Assembly: GCA_965200535.1 (NCBI GenBank)
Contig: CBDAUF010000001.1
Location: forward strand, 744,001 to 808,000
Direction of reading: 5' to 3'
Origin: MPNO01 sp965200535
GTDB taxonomy: Bacteria; Pseudomonadota; Alphaproteobacteria; MPNO01
Length of the DNA stretch: 64,000 bases
The notes below the pieces were generated by a model. That model had not been told where the DNA came from and did not search any database. It saw only the letters and a list, made by a program, of their open reading frames with translations. A program made the position numbers and the translations under genes. Shown here in pieces: positions 1-8,395 of the stretch. Each line of letters opens with the position of its first letter. The stretch's first letter is position 1.

Positions 1-1106
1 AAGCATCTCAGCCGACGGCCAGGATGATCGAGGCGGCGGGCTCCCTCTATCGGCGAATCGGCAATGACGAAGAGGCCGATCGACGCTACAGCACGTTCCT
101 GACCGAGCGGAATCCATCCCCGGCGATCGCGCGCGCGCGCGCCGATCTTCACGCAGGAAAACCAGCCGTCCGCATCGTCGGCAGTGCGGTGGAGGGTGCG
201 GCGGAGGCGTTCTTCGGCCTTGCCGGCTGGGGGCTGAAACGGAGAGCGGTCGATCTCGCTCTTATATACGGCCGAATCGCGCTGTACCTGCGGCCCGATT
301 TCCCGGCCGCGCAGGTCCTCGTCGGACGCATTCTCGACTCGATCGACCGCACAGCCGACGCGGTGGAGGTCTACGGCCAGGTCGACAGAGCCTCGCCGCT
401 TTCCTGGCCGGCGCGGCTGCGGCGGGCGACCGGGTTTGCCAGACTTGGCCGGGACGAGGAAGCGTTCAAGAGCCTGCGCCGGATTTCGGCGGAACGCCCG
501 ACCCGCAGCGACGCTCTGGCGATGCTCGGCGACATTCTTCGCGGCAGAAAGCGGTTCGCAGAGGCCGTCGAGGCTTATGACGCGGCAATTGCTCGGATCG
601 GCACGATCGAGACGTGGCGCTGGCAACTGCTTTTCTCGCGTGGAATCGCGCTCGAACGTTCCGGAAACTGGCCGCGCGCGGAGAAGGATCTTCTGGCGGC
701 TCTCGAACGCTCACCCGACCAGCCCTATCTCCTCAACTATCTCGGCTATTCGTGGGTGGATCAGGGGATCAACCTCGGCGAGGCGCGCAAGATGATTGAA
801 CGCGCGGTGGCGCTGCAGCCGCGCAGCGGCGCCATTGTCGACAGCCTCGGCTGGGCGCTTTACCGGCTCGGCGACTATCGAACCGCCGTGGTGCATCTCG
901 AACGGGCGGCGGCGCTGGAACCGCTGGATCCCACGGTCAACGACCATCTGGGCGACGCTTACTGGCGCGTCGGGCGGCGCAACGAGGCGGTGTTCCAGTG
1001 GCGCCGTGCACTCAACCTGGATCCCGAGCCCAATCAGGTGAAGCTCATCGAGGACAAGATCGCCGGGGGCCTCGGCGAAACCGGGGCCGGTGACGAAAGC
1101 CGCTGA
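1..1106 (+). CDS. TPR repeat protein, 3' part (5' end outside window)
   Basis: This is the C-terminal part of a tetratricopeptide repeat protein. The frame is open back to the first bases of the window, so the ATG at 24 is probably internal and the true start lies upstream. At least six degenerate 34-residue helical repeats can be seen. The last ones are the best preserved, with motifs such as LNYLGYSWVDQG, DSLGWALYRLGDY and NDHLGDAYWRVGR. This C-terminal pattern is typical of large TPR proteins of alphaproteobacteria, which act as protein-interaction scaffolds. The specific partner is unknown. The stop overlaps the start of ispE by 17 bases, so the two are very likely co-transcribed and translationally coupled. 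Confidence 0.85.
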   Translation, partial: ASQPTARMIEAAGSLYRRIGNDEEADRRYSTFLTERNPSPAIARARADLHAGKPAVRIVGSAVEGAAEAFFGLAGWGLKRRAVDLALIYGRIALYLRPDFPAAQVLVGRILDSIDRTADAVEVYGQVDRASPLSWPARLRRATGFARLGRDEEAFKSLRRISAERPTRSDALAMLGDILRGRKRFAEAVEAYDAAIARIGTIETWRWQLLFSRGIALERSGNWPRAEKDLLAALERSPDQPYLLNYLGYSWVDQGINLGEARKMIERAVALQPRSGAIVDSLGWALYRLGDYRTAVVHLERAAALEPLDPTVNDHLGDAYWRVGRRNEAVFQWRRALNLDPEPNQVKLIEDKIAGGLGETGAGDESR

Positions 1107-2028
1107 ACCGACGACGGAGCGCGCGCCGGGCGTCCGCATCGACGCGCCGGCGAAGATCAACCTTTTCCTCCATGTGACGGGCCGGCGCCGCGACGGCTAC
1201 CACGAACTCTACAGCCTTGTCGCTTTCGCCGGCGCGCACGACCGCATCGAGGTCCGGCCGGCCGGGGCGTTGACGCTCGAGATCGACGGCCCGTTTGCGG
1301 GCGCGCTGGACGCCGGCGAGGACAATCTCGTCGTCCGGGCGGCGCGGCTGCTGGCGGCGGACGCAGGCGTCGCTGCCGGCGCCGGCATCCGGTTGCACAA
1401 AGCGCTTCCCGTCGCTGCCGGGATCGGCGGCGGTTCGGCCGATGCGGCAGCGGCGCTCAGGGCCTTGTGCGCGCTGTGGGGTCTGACGGTTGCGGAGAAC
1501 AGGCTGGCGGCGCTCGGGTTCGATCTGGGTGCCGACGTTCCGGTTTGCCTCGCCGCGCGGCCGAGCATCATGCGCGGCGTCGGCGAACGGATCGCGCCGG
1601 CACCGGATCTCCCCGCCGCGCCGTTGGTACTGGTCAACCCGAGGGTCCCGCTTGCGACCCCCCGCGTTTTCGCGGCCCGCTCCGGCCCGTTCTCGCCGCC
1701 CGCAACGTTCGATTCTGCGCCCGGAGACGCCACTGCCCTCGCCGCCGCTCTCGCGAACACGGGAAACGATCTTGCTCCGGGCGCCCGGCGCATATGCCCT
1801 GTGATCGATAAAGTGCTGGCCGCGCTCGAGGCGGCGCCGTCGTGTCTCATCGCCCGCCTTTCCGGCAGCGGACCGACCTGTTTCGGCCTGTTCCCGACCG
1901 CCGGGGCGGCGGTCCGCGCGGCGTCCGGGATCGCTGCAGCATGGCCGGGGTGGTGGGTGCGTGCGACGAGACTGCGCACTGCGCGGGACGGGCCGGCACC
2001 CCGCGATATTGCGGGTCCGGACGGTTGA
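1090..2028 (+). CDS. ispE: 4-diphosphocytidyl-2-C-methyl-D-erythritol kinase
   Basis: IspE is the GHMP-family kinase that phosphorylates the 2-hydroxyl of CDP-methylerythritol in the non-mevalonate isoprenoid pathway. The 312-residue product has the expected N-terminal PAKINLFLHV motif (about residues 20-29, with the catalytic Lys22), the glycine-rich ATP loop LPVAAGIGGGSADAAAAL (about 106-123), GADVP with the catalytic Asp near 149, and the C-terminal SGSGPTCFG motif. Translation starts at a GTG inside the end of the TPR gene. ispG of the same pathway lies at 29.5-30.7 kb. Length and motif order are normal for the family, so the assignment is firm. Confidence 0.96.
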   Translation: MTKAAEPTTERAPGVRIDAPAKINLFLHVTGRRRDGYHELYSLVAFAGAHDRIEVRPAGALTLEIDGPFAGALDAGEDNLVVRAARLLAADAGVAAGAGIRLHKALPVAAGIGGGSADAAAALRALCALWGLTVAENRLAALGFDLGADVPVCLAARPSIMRGVGERIAPAPDLPAAPLVLVNPRVPLATPRVFAARSGPFSPPATFDSAPGDATALAAALANTGNDLAPGARRICPVIDKVLAALEAAPSCLIARLSGSGPTCFGLFPTAGAAVRAASGIAAAWPGWWVRATRLRTARDGPAPRDIAGPDG

Positions 2029-2037
2029 ACCTATCTT
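2009..2037 (+). promoter_or_regulatory. Candidate sigma-70 promoter for tRNA-Gln
   Basis: TTGCGG at 2009-2014 and TATCTT at 2032-2037 are separated by exactly 17 bases. Transcription would begin near 2044, a few bases before the mature tRNA 5' end. The promoter overlaps the stop codon of ispE (2026-2028). This is a visual match only: three of six -35 bases and four of six -10 bases match the consensus. Confidence 0.4.
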
Positions 2038-2050
2038 GCCCCGCTGTCGC

Positions 2051-2124
2051 TGGGGCGTAGCCAAGCGGTAAGGCAACGGGTTTTGATCCCGTGATCCCAG
2101 GTTCGATCCCTGGCGCCCCAGCCA
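2051..2124 (+). tRNA. tRNA-Gln (anticodon UUG)
   Basis: The 74-base sequence folds into a full cloverleaf. The acceptor stem is TGGGGCG (2051-2057) with CGCCCCA (2114-2120), the discriminator is G, and CCA is encoded at 2122-2124. The anticodon arm is ACGGG-TTTTGAT-CCCGT with anticodon TTG at 2083-2085. The T arm carries GGTTCGATCC. The UUG anticodon reads CAA and, by wobble, CAG. The gene sits 22 bases after ispE and 40 bases before a TusA-like gene. Confidence 0.97.
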
Positions 2125-2164
2125 GTTGCGCGTACCGGTCCGAGCGCGCCGGGAGGGAAGGCGA

Positions 2165-2389
2165 ATGGCGGAACGCCTGGATGCGACCGGCCTCAAATGC
2201 CCTCTTCCGGTGCTGCGGGCGAGGAAGGCGATCAAGGCGCTCGACCCCGGGGAGGAGCTTCTGGTCCTTGCCACGGACGCCGCTGCGCCGGAGGATTTTC
2301 GTGCGTTCTGCGAAGCCGCCGGGCATGTGTTGATCGAGGCTGCGGAGGACGGGGAGGTCTGGCGCATCGCCGTCCGCAAGGGCGGTTGA
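2165..2389 (+). CDS. TusA-family sulfur carrier protein
   Basis: A 74-residue protein of the TusA/SirA family. It begins with the characteristic LDATGLKCPLPVLRARKAIK segment, which contains the CPxP motif. Cys12 would carry the persulfide used in sulfur relay, for example 2-thiouridine formation on tRNA wobble uridines or molybdenum cofactor sulfuration. The ATG at 2165 is preferred over in-frame upstream starts because GGGAGGGAAGG lies just before it and the family begins a few residues before the motif. It lies directly after tRNA-Gln(UUG), one of the three tRNAs thiolated by the Tus pathway in E. coli, which is a suggestive but unproven neighbour. The family has several functional subgroups and I cannot separate them here. 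Confidence 0.88.
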   Translation: MAERLDATGLKCPLPVLRARKAIKALDPGEELLVLATDAAAPEDFRAFCEAAGHVLIEAAEDGEVWRIAVRKGG

Positions 2390-2428
2390 ACCGGCCTCGG
2401 AGCCAGCACGGCAGGAGGAGAAGTATCG

Positions 2429-3505
2429 ATGAAATTCGGCTATTTCACGCTCAGCGACAATCACTATGTCGGCAACGAGCGGACCGCCAACGACTATATC
2501 CGCGACATTACGGCGGAGGCGATTCATGCCGAGGCCGTCGGCATGCACTCGGTCTGGATCGGCGAGCACCACTTCTCCACCCTGGGCGTGCTTTCGTGCC
2601 CCGATATCGTACTCGGATACGTCGCGGCCGCGACCGAGCGCATCCGCCTTGCGCCCGCGGTCAACGTCCTGCCGCTGCACCATCCGATACGGGTCGCCGA
2701 ACAGTGGGCGACGCTCGATCTCTTGAGCGACGGGCGGGTCGATTTCGCGACCGGGCGCGGCTATGACAAGCGCGAATACGGCCCTCTCAAGGCGCCCTAC
2801 GAGGACAACACCGCGGCCTTTGCCGAGGGGCTCGACGTCCTGCACCGCCTGTGGACGGAGACCGAGCCGGTGACCCATCGGGGCCGCTTCTACGACTTCG
2901 AGAACGTTTCCGTCACCCCGAAGCCGGTTCAGACGCCGCCGCCGATCTACGTCGCGTGTTTCTCCCGACCGTCGATCGAACTCGCCGGCAGGCTCGGCCA
3001 CAATATCGTCGTGGCGCCGTTCGCCGCGGCGATGCAATTCGGCGGTCTTGCCGAAATGGCCGAGATCTACCGCGAAGCCTGCGCCAGCCACGGCAATCCG
3101 CCCGGGCGGATGATCTGCAGCTACTTTGCGCATTTCGCAGACACCCCCGCCGAGGATCTGGCGGCCAGAGCCAGCCAGGTCCGCTACTTTCAGGAGTGCT
3201 GCATCGCCGCCCTGCCGCAGGACGCCGCAACGGCGCCGCCGACCTACCGCTATTTCGTCGACATGGTGCAGAACCTGAAGGCAATGACCCCGGGCACCCT
3301 GACCGACAAGTCGATCCTGGTGGGCGGGGCGGCGGCGATGGCGGAGACGCTCGGCAAGGTCGAGGAAGCGGGCTTCGCCGAGGTGATCCTCTATTTCAAC
3401 GTCGGCCTCAAGCCGCACGCGCGTGTCAAGGACGAGATGCAGCGCTTTATGGAGGAGGTCGCCCCGCAATTCGACGACGGGAGCGGCCGGATCGCGGCAG
3501 AGTGA
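2429..3505 (+). CDS. LLM-class flavin-dependent oxidoreductase (luciferase-like)
   Basis: A 358-residue bacterial-luciferase-like TIM-barrel protein. Recognisable family features are the start KFGYFTLSDNH, WIGEHHFSTLG (about residues 45-55), IRLAPAVNVLPLHHPIRVAEQ (about 72-92), GRVDFATGRGYDKREY and the later PPPIYVACFSRPSIELAGRLGHN. Such enzymes use reduced FMN to monooxygenate aldehydes, alkanes, sulfonates or nitrogen compounds. The substrate is not readable from sequence. A strong AGGAGGAGAAG ribosome-binding site precedes the ATG. No flavin reductase gene is next to it, so FMNH2 must be supplied from elsewhere. It is convergent with the dienelactone hydrolase gene, with only seven bases between the stops. 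Confidence 0.87.
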   Translation: MKFGYFTLSDNHYVGNERTANDYIRDITAEAIHAEAVGMHSVWIGEHHFSTLGVLSCPDIVLGYVAAATERIRLAPAVNVLPLHHPIRVAEQWATLDLLSDGRVDFATGRGYDKREYGPLKAPYEDNTAAFAEGLDVLHRLWTETEPVTHRGRFYDFENVSVTPKPVQTPPPIYVACFSRPSIELAGRLGHNIVVAPFAAAMQFGGLAEMAEIYREACASHGNPPGRMICSYFAHFADTPAEDLAARASQVRYFQECCIAALPQDAATAPPTYRYFVDMVQNLKAMTPGTLTDKSILVGGAAAMAETLGKVEEAGFAEVILYFNVGLKPHARVKDEMQRFMEEVAPQFDDGSGRIAAE

Positions 3506-3512
3506 GCGCGGA

Positions 3513-4238
3513 TCAGAAAATTTCGGAAAAGAAGTCGCGCATCATCCGGTAGGATTGCCGGGTCAGCTTCTCGTCGTAACGCTGCAGATCGTTGAACATG
3601 CCCACGTCGCAGAACGAGTGGCTGGCGTGGCCGTACATCATCACCTGCCAGTCGGTGCCGGCTTCCGTCAGTTCCGCTTCCAGGTCGTCGATCTGAGAGC
3701 GCGGCGTCACCGGGTCAGCCGATCCGTGGAAGATCAGGACCCTCCCCCTGAAATCCGGTTTTGCGGACGGGTCCACCGGGTTCGGCAATGTGACGTGGAA
3801 GACCACCGTGCCCTGGTAGTAGGCGCCGGCGCGGGACTGTTCGAGGGCAAAGCCGCCGCCGATGCAGTAGCCGATGACGCCGCGCTTCCCGGCGTCGATC
3901 AGCCCGCGCCCCGCCGCTTCGGCGGTCATCGCGCGGTCCGCCGCGGCGCTGCAGCCGAGAATATGCGGCAGATCGGCACGCACCGCCCGAGAGACCTTCA
4001 TCAGCTCGTCGAAATCCTTGTCCCGCGCACCGTATCCCGCTCCGAACATGTCGGCGATCATCACCACATAGTCCTTGCCGGCGACATCTTCGGCCATACC
4101 CGCCGCGTGGGGGCAGACGCCGAGCCAATCCGGCTGCATCAGGATGGCTGGACGCCTGTCAGCGATACTGTCGTCGTAGACCAGCAATCCCTCGAACGCG
4201 CGGCCGTCATAGGTGTAGGGAACCGGGATCTCGGCCAT
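3513..4238 (-). CDS. Dienelactone hydrolase family protein
   Basis: A 241-residue alpha/beta hydrolase of the dienelactone hydrolase family. The nucleophile motif is GYCIGGG with Cys125, followed by the acid in HGSADPVTP (Asp175) and the histidine in YGHASHSF (His207). These match the Cys-Asp-His triad of carboxymethylenebutenolidase. The real enzyme hydrolyses dienelactones in chlorocatechol breakdown, but most relatives have unknown substrates. ATG at 4238 is chosen because the family starts close to the VPYTYDG segment and a GGGACGGAGAGAG site precedes it. It is the last gene of a minus-strand cluster, 46 bases after the binding-protein-like gene. Confidence 0.85.
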   Translation of the reverse strand: MAEIPVPYTYDGRAFEGLLVYDDSIADRRPAILMQPDWLGVCPHAAGMAEDVAGKDYVVMIADMFGAGYGARDKDFDELMKVSRAVRADLPHILGCSAAADRAMTAEAAGRGLIDAGKRGVIGYCIGGGFALEQSRAGAYYQGTVVFHVTLPNPVDPSAKPDFRGRVLIFHGSADPVTPRSQIDDLEAELTEAGTDWQVMMYGHASHSFCDVGMFNDLQRYDEKLTRQSYRMMRDFFSEIF

Positions 4239-4284
4239 GGTCTCTCTCCGTCCCTTGCTGTTGCGCGGTCCAGCCCGCCCGACC

Positions 4285-5292
4285 CTAGCTGTCCCGGGTC
4301 GATTCGTGGAACAGGCTGTCGACCTCGACCGGTGCGTCGATAAGGCGCTGGTCGAGCGAGTAGCTGACGAAACGCTCGAGATTTCTGCGGTTGGCGGCAA
4401 TACCGGACGGCCACGGATCGACGCCGAGCCCGGCGATCTGGTCCTCGAACTCGTTGCGCGCGAACGCCAGCGTCGACCAGCCGGGGTCCTCGTAGAACGT
4501 TCGCGCCTGCGCCTTGGCGTCTTCCCACAGCGCCATGATGCAGCGCGGCAGCCACGGGTGCTCGTCGGCCAGCGGCTTGCGGACCGCGATCAGGTGCATG
4601 ATCGGGTAGTAGCCGTGCCGGCGGTAATACGCCATCGCCTCGGCGCGCCGGTCGGCGAACAGCGTCCGCACCCTGTCTCCGGCCTCGAGCACGGCGGGCG
4701 GCGGGTGGGGATGGATCATCGCATCCGCCTCTCCGTCGACCAGCATGCGGCCCACATCTTCGTCGAGGCCGATGCGCTCGACCTCGATACCCTTCCCGTC
4801 GCCGAGCGGCAGGACCTCGTCATCGGCAACGATCCAGCGCACCTTGTCCCAGGGGACGCCGTATTCGAACTTGAGATCGCCCAGCGCGAGCACCGACATG
4901 GTCGTCTGGAAGGTGCGCAGGATAATCCGCTTGCCGATCAGGTCCGTCGGCGCCTCGATGCCCGACCGCGCGTTGACGAAGATGTGGTTCTGCGAGAACA
5001 GGCGGCGCGGGAATACCGGGATCCCGACGAAGGGCGCCCCGCGGCTGGTGGCGATGACATGAGAGGAGAGCGACGTCTCGGCGATGTCGAACTCGCCCTC
5101 CTCGAGGAATCGGCGGTGGCGGTCGACCCCGTCGCGCCGGGGCGGCGCCATGCCGACCTCGAGCGGCTTGAGCACCAGCCCCTCCGGCGGTTCGACGAGC
5201 CCCATGAAGAAAGGCACGTGGCGGTCGTACCGTTCGAGCGCGATCGAAAGCTCAAGCGCAGACATCGCCGGATCTCCCCGGAATTTCGCCAT
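4285..5292 (-). CDS. NMT1/4,5-dihydroxyphthalate decarboxylase-like protein
   Basis: A 335-residue protein with the periplasmic-binding-protein-like fold seen in the 4,5-dihydroxyphthalate decarboxylase (Pht5) family. Typical features are LSIALERYDRH near the start, FDIAETSLSSHVIA, PVFPRRLFSQNHIFVN (about residues 93-108), IGKRIILRTFQTTMSVLALGDL, and YPIMHLIAVRKPLADEHPW. There is no evident signal peptide, which agrees with a cytoplasmic enzyme rather than a transport receptor. A second in-frame ATG at 5265 is also possible. It lies between an MFS transporter and a dienelactone hydrolase in one transcription unit, suggesting breakdown of an aromatic acid, but the substrate is inference only. 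Confidence 0.75.
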   Translation of the reverse strand: MAKFRGDPAMSALELSIALERYDRHVPFFMGLVEPPEGLVLKPLEVGMAPPRRDGVDRHRRFLEEGEFDIAETSLSSHVIATSRGAPFVGIPVFPRRLFSQNHIFVNARSGIEAPTDLIGKRIILRTFQTTMSVLALGDLKFEYGVPWDKVRWIVADDEVLPLGDGKGIEVERIGLDEDVGRMLVDGEADAMIHPHPPPAVLEAGDRVRTLFADRRAEAMAYYRRHGYYPIMHLIAVRKPLADEHPWLPRCIMALWEDAKAQARTFYEDPGWSTLAFARNEFEDQIAGLGVDPWPSGIAANRRNLERFVSYSLDQRLIDAPVEVDSLFHESTRDS

Positions 5293-5317
5293 TATGCCGG
5301 GCGGCGGGCGCGAAATG

Positions 5318-6541
5318 TCAATCGGCTGCCGGCCGCCCGGCCGTCGCGCGGACCGGCCGGCGGGCAGCGAATACCATGCCGATGGTGAGGACCGTGAACC
5401 CGGCGGCGATCCAGAACACCGCGTCGGCGCGGCCCAGGTCCATCATCCAGCCGTAGAGCATCGGCACGGTCCCGAGCCCGACATTGAAGCCGGTGGTGAC
5501 GAAGCCGAACACCGTGCCGATGGCGCCGGCCGGCGTGAGCCGCTTCAGAAGCACGTCGCGGCTCGGGTTCACCACGCCGCGGAAGACCCCGGCGAGGCCG
5601 AAGGCGACGGCGATGAGCCAGAATGCCAGGGCGCCGGTCGCCACCGCCACCAGCGCGAGGGCCGCCGCCGTGTAGCAGATGCCAAGCACCGCGTCGGCGC
5701 GCGATGTCCGGTCCGCGATGTACCCCCCGGCGGCGACACCGAGCCCGGTGAGCAGGTAGAACGCGGTCAGCAGCCCGCCCGCCAGTCCCGCATCGATGCC
5801 GTAGATGTCGATGAAGGCGACCACCGAGAAGCCGCTGATCCCCGCGCCCGCCGCCGCCGACAGCGCGTAGAACCCGAAGAAGGAAAGGATCGTCCGGTCG
5901 AACAGAACCGTCCAGTCCATGCTGCCGCGCTTTTTCCTGCCCGATCCGCTGTCGCGGACCGAGGACGAGAATGCCGGCAGCAGGCAGGCGAGGAAGAGGC
6001 CGGCGGCGCCCGCCGCGATCAGCGCAGTCCGCCAGTCCCAAACGCTGGCGAGAAAGAGGACGAAGACCGGGGCCGCGGCGAAGCCGAGGGAGCCCGCGAG
6101 CGAATGGATGCTGAACGCACGGCCCAGCCGGCGGTCGTCCACCGACGACGACAGGAGTGCAAAATCGGCCGGATGAAAGACCGCATTGCCGGTTCCGGCG
6201 ACGATCATCGCCGCCATCAGCGCCCAGTAGGAATCGGCGAACCCGGCGGCGGCGATCGCTCCCGCATTGACCGCGAGGCCGGCGATCAGTACGCCGCGCG
6301 CGCCGATCCGGTCGACCAGCAACCCGACCGGGGTCTGCAGGACGGCGGTGGCGATGTTGTACGCGGCGACGGCGGAACCGAGGGCGACGAAGCTGATCCC
6401 GAGATCGTCATGGATCGCCAGGAACAGGGGCGGTAGGGCGAGCTGATAGAAGTGGCTCAGGAAATGGGCCGCGCCGATCAGGCCGATCGCCTCGACTTCC
6501 CGGCGAAGCCCGGCCGCCTCTCCGGCTGCCGCCCCGGCCAT
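5318..6541 (-). CDS. MFS transporter
   Basis: A 407-residue major facilitator with about twelve hydrophobic segments. Segment 1 follows an N-terminal cytoplasmic stretch, and the loop 2-3 signature is present as LLVDRIGARGVLIAGL (about residues 77-92). NPSRDVLLKRLTPAGAIGTVFGFVTTG in the second half resembles proteins of the fosmidomycin-resistance/uptake type. The substrate cannot be told. It sits in the EutA/bicupin minus-strand cluster, 25 bases before the phthalate-decarboxylase-like gene and 32 bases after the small membrane protein gene, so it may import or export that cluster's metabolite. Confidence 0.85.
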   Translation of the reverse strand: MAGAAAGEAAGLRREVEAIGLIGAAHFLSHFYQLALPPLFLAIHDDLGISFVALGSAVAAYNIATAVLQTPVGLLVDRIGARGVLIAGLAVNAGAIAAAGFADSYWALMAAMIVAGTGNAVFHPADFALLSSSVDDRRLGRAFSIHSLAGSLGFAAAPVFVLFLASVWDWRTALIAAGAAGLFLACLLPAFSSSVRDSGSGRKKRGSMDWTVLFDRTILSFFGFYALSAAAGAGISGFSVVAFIDIYGIDAGLAGGLLTAFYLLTGLGVAAGGYIADRTSRADAVLGICYTAAALALVAVATGALAFWLIAVAFGLAGVFRGVVNPSRDVLLKRLTPAGAIGTVFGFVTTGFNVGLGTVPMLYGWMMDLGRADAVFWIAAGFTVLTIGMVFAARRPVRATAGRPAAD

Positions 6542-6573
6542 CGCCCGGCCGCGCCGCCGGTGCGCCGCCCCTT

Positions 6574-6795
6574 CTAGAGGCCCGCGCCCCGGTGACGCAC
6601 CCGCCGCCTGCGCAGCGAGCGGACACCGAATGCAAGGGCGACAGCCACGAGTGCCACCGCCACGGCGCCGGCCGCGATACCGACGCCGATATCCTCGAGA
6701 CTGCCATGATGGGCGAGCGCCGCGCCGGGCGCGGCGGCGACGGCGAACAGGGCGGATGCGGCGCCCGCCAGGGCGCGGGAAACCGGTTTCCTCAT
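6574..6795 (-). CDS. Small exported single-pass membrane protein
   Basis: A 73-residue protein. It has a clear N-terminal signal peptide (basic start MRKPVSR, hydrophobic core, likely cleavage after ALA near residue 28). The mature part then begins HHGSLEDIG, followed by one Gly/Ala/Val-rich transmembrane helix (about 36-58) and an Arg-rich C-terminal tail (SLRRRRVRHRG). The predicted topology is therefore N-out, C-in. The ATG is supported by a GAGAGG site 5 bases upstream. I recognise no family with certainty; small HH-start proteins with this layout are usually unannotated. It follows eutA by 40 bases and precedes the MFS gene, so it is probably co-transcribed. The His pair at the mature N-terminus could bind metal, which is a guess. 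Confidence 0.6.
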   Translation of the reverse strand: MRKPVSRALAGAASALFAVAAAPGAALAHHGSLEDIGVGIAAGAVAVALVAVALAFGVRSLRRRRVRHRGAGL

Positions 6796-6835
6796 TCTTG
6801 ACCTCTCATCGACACTGTCTGAAACAATTGGAACG

Positions 6836-8392
6836 TCAGGCCTCGACATGCGATCCGGCGGACGCCCGGGCGCTCGCATCCGGCGTCGAGAACAGGAGCG
6901 ACTTGATGATCAGCGGCACGACCTCGGTCGGGTGGATCATCTCGCCGATATCGACATAGTCGAGATCCTTGAGCTGCACCCCGTCCACCGAGACGATGTC
7001 GGCGCCGATGTCGAACTCGTCCGCCAGGATGTGGCCGAGGGTGCGGCCGGTGTCGCCTTCCATCATCAGGACGACGGGCCGCCGCTCGGCGATGACGCCG
7101 CCGAGCCCGGCGCGCAGCCCGGCGGCGAGCGCGTGGAGCCGCCGGTGCAGTGGCAGCCCCTGCCACCGGAACGCGAGGGCCACATTCGTCTCCGACGGAT
7201 CGATGTCGTTGCGCAAGAACGCCGCCCCGATCTCGGTCTCGATCGCCGCCGGATCGATGTCGCCCGACAGGTCGGACCGGATGCGGACCACCGGAACGTT
7301 GCGAAGCGGCAGCGCGGCCTCGTCGGAAACCATGATGGTGTTGCCCGAGACCTGGACCGAGAACTGCGACGCGCCGACCACCGTCGCCCGGATGCCCTGG
7401 CCCGGATCGTAGACCGGGTAGGGTATACGCCCCTCGGTCAGCGCGTGGTGGAGATGATGGGCGAGCGCCTTGCCGAGGTCGCCGTGCAGCGCGTCCTCGC
7501 GCGTGTAGACATATTCCGACACGCCGCCCGAGAACGAGATCACGTCGGGCCGGGGCGTATTGTCGAGCGGCGGCGTTACCATGAGATCGCGGGCCAGCGC
7601 GTCGGGCTCTTCCTGGCGGATGAAGCGTGCGAGCACGTCCACCATGCGCCGCGCCAGCGCGCGCCGGTCGGGCGCCGCCAGCCTTCCGCCCGGTGCAAGC
7701 GCAACACCGATGTCCCGGGCAATGCGGTGTGCAGGCCCCTCGATTCTCACCAGCGCATCCGCATCGTCCCAGGCGAGCAGCCGTCCGCCGACGGCGACCG
7801 CCGCCGTCGAGACGATCTCGCCCTCCTTGCACAGGGCGAACTTGGTGGTGCCGCCGCCGATATCGACGTTGAGAAACACCTTGCTCTCGTCCCGCGACAG
7901 CCTGACCGCCCCCGAACCGTGCGCCGCCATCACCGATTCGAGGTTATGGCCGGCCGACGCGCAGACGAATTTCCCCGTTTCCTCGGCGAACAGGTCGGCG
8001 ATCGCACGCGCGTTAACCCGTTTGAGCGCCTCCCCGGTGAGGATCACCGCCCCGCTGTCGATATCGTCCGGGGCGAGCCCGGCCTCGCGGAACGCACCCT
8101 CGAAGAACCGCTTCAGCGCGTCGGCATCGATCGTGTAGTCCGGCCGATACGGGGTGAGCAGGATCGGCGACCGCCACAGCACGTCGCGCTCGACCACGAC
8201 AAAGCGGCTCGACAGCGCCTCCGACAGGCGCTGCAGGTGGACGCGGGCGAACATCAGATGGGAGGTCGAGGATCCGACATCGACGCCCACCGTGGTCAGT
8301 TCGACATTGTCGGCCTTCCAGATGGTATCCCTGATGAACGCGGCCTCACGCTCCGAGGCCGGATGGAAATGGGCGTAGTCGAGTTCGTGCAT
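6836..8392 (-). CDS. eutA: EutA-family ethanolamine ammonia-lyase reactivase
   Basis: A 518-residue member of the EutA family. It has the actin/Hsp70-type phosphate loops GVDVGSSTSHLMFARV (about residues 37-52) and NVDIGGGTTKFALC (about 171-184), the conserved SGAVILTGEALKRVNAR and CASAGHNLESVMAAHGSGA segments, and the C-terminal DYVDIGEMIHPTEVVPLIIKSL. In enteric bacteria EutA is the ATP-dependent chaperone that exchanges damaged adenosylcobalamin in ethanolamine ammonia-lyase (EutBC). No eutB, eutC or microcompartment gene occurs in this window. The product is about 50 residues longer than E. coli EutA, mostly at the N-terminus. Only 3 bases separate it from the bicupin gene upstream, so the two are coupled. 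Confidence 0.88.
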   Translation of the reverse strand: MHELDYAHFHPASEREAAFIRDTIWKADNVELTTVGVDVGSSTSHLMFARVHLQRLSEALSSRFVVVERDVLWRSPILLTPYRPDYTIDADALKRFFEGAFREAGLAPDDIDSGAVILTGEALKRVNARAIADLFAEETGKFVCASAGHNLESVMAAHGSGAVRLSRDESKVFLNVDIGGGTTKFALCKEGEIVSTAAVAVGGRLLAWDDADALVRIEGPAHRIARDIGVALAPGGRLAAPDRRALARRMVDVLARFIRQEEPDALARDLMVTPPLDNTPRPDVISFSGGVSEYVYTREDALHGDLGKALAHHLHHALTEGRIPYPVYDPGQGIRATVVGASQFSVQVSGNTIMVSDEAALPLRNVPVVRIRSDLSGDIDPAAIETEIGAAFLRNDIDPSETNVALAFRWQGLPLHRRLHALAAGLRAGLGGVIAERRPVVLMMEGDTGRTLGHILADEFDIGADIVSVDGVQLKDLDYVDIGEMIHPTEVVPLIIKSLLFSTPDASARASAGSHVEA

Positions 8393-8395
8393 CGG

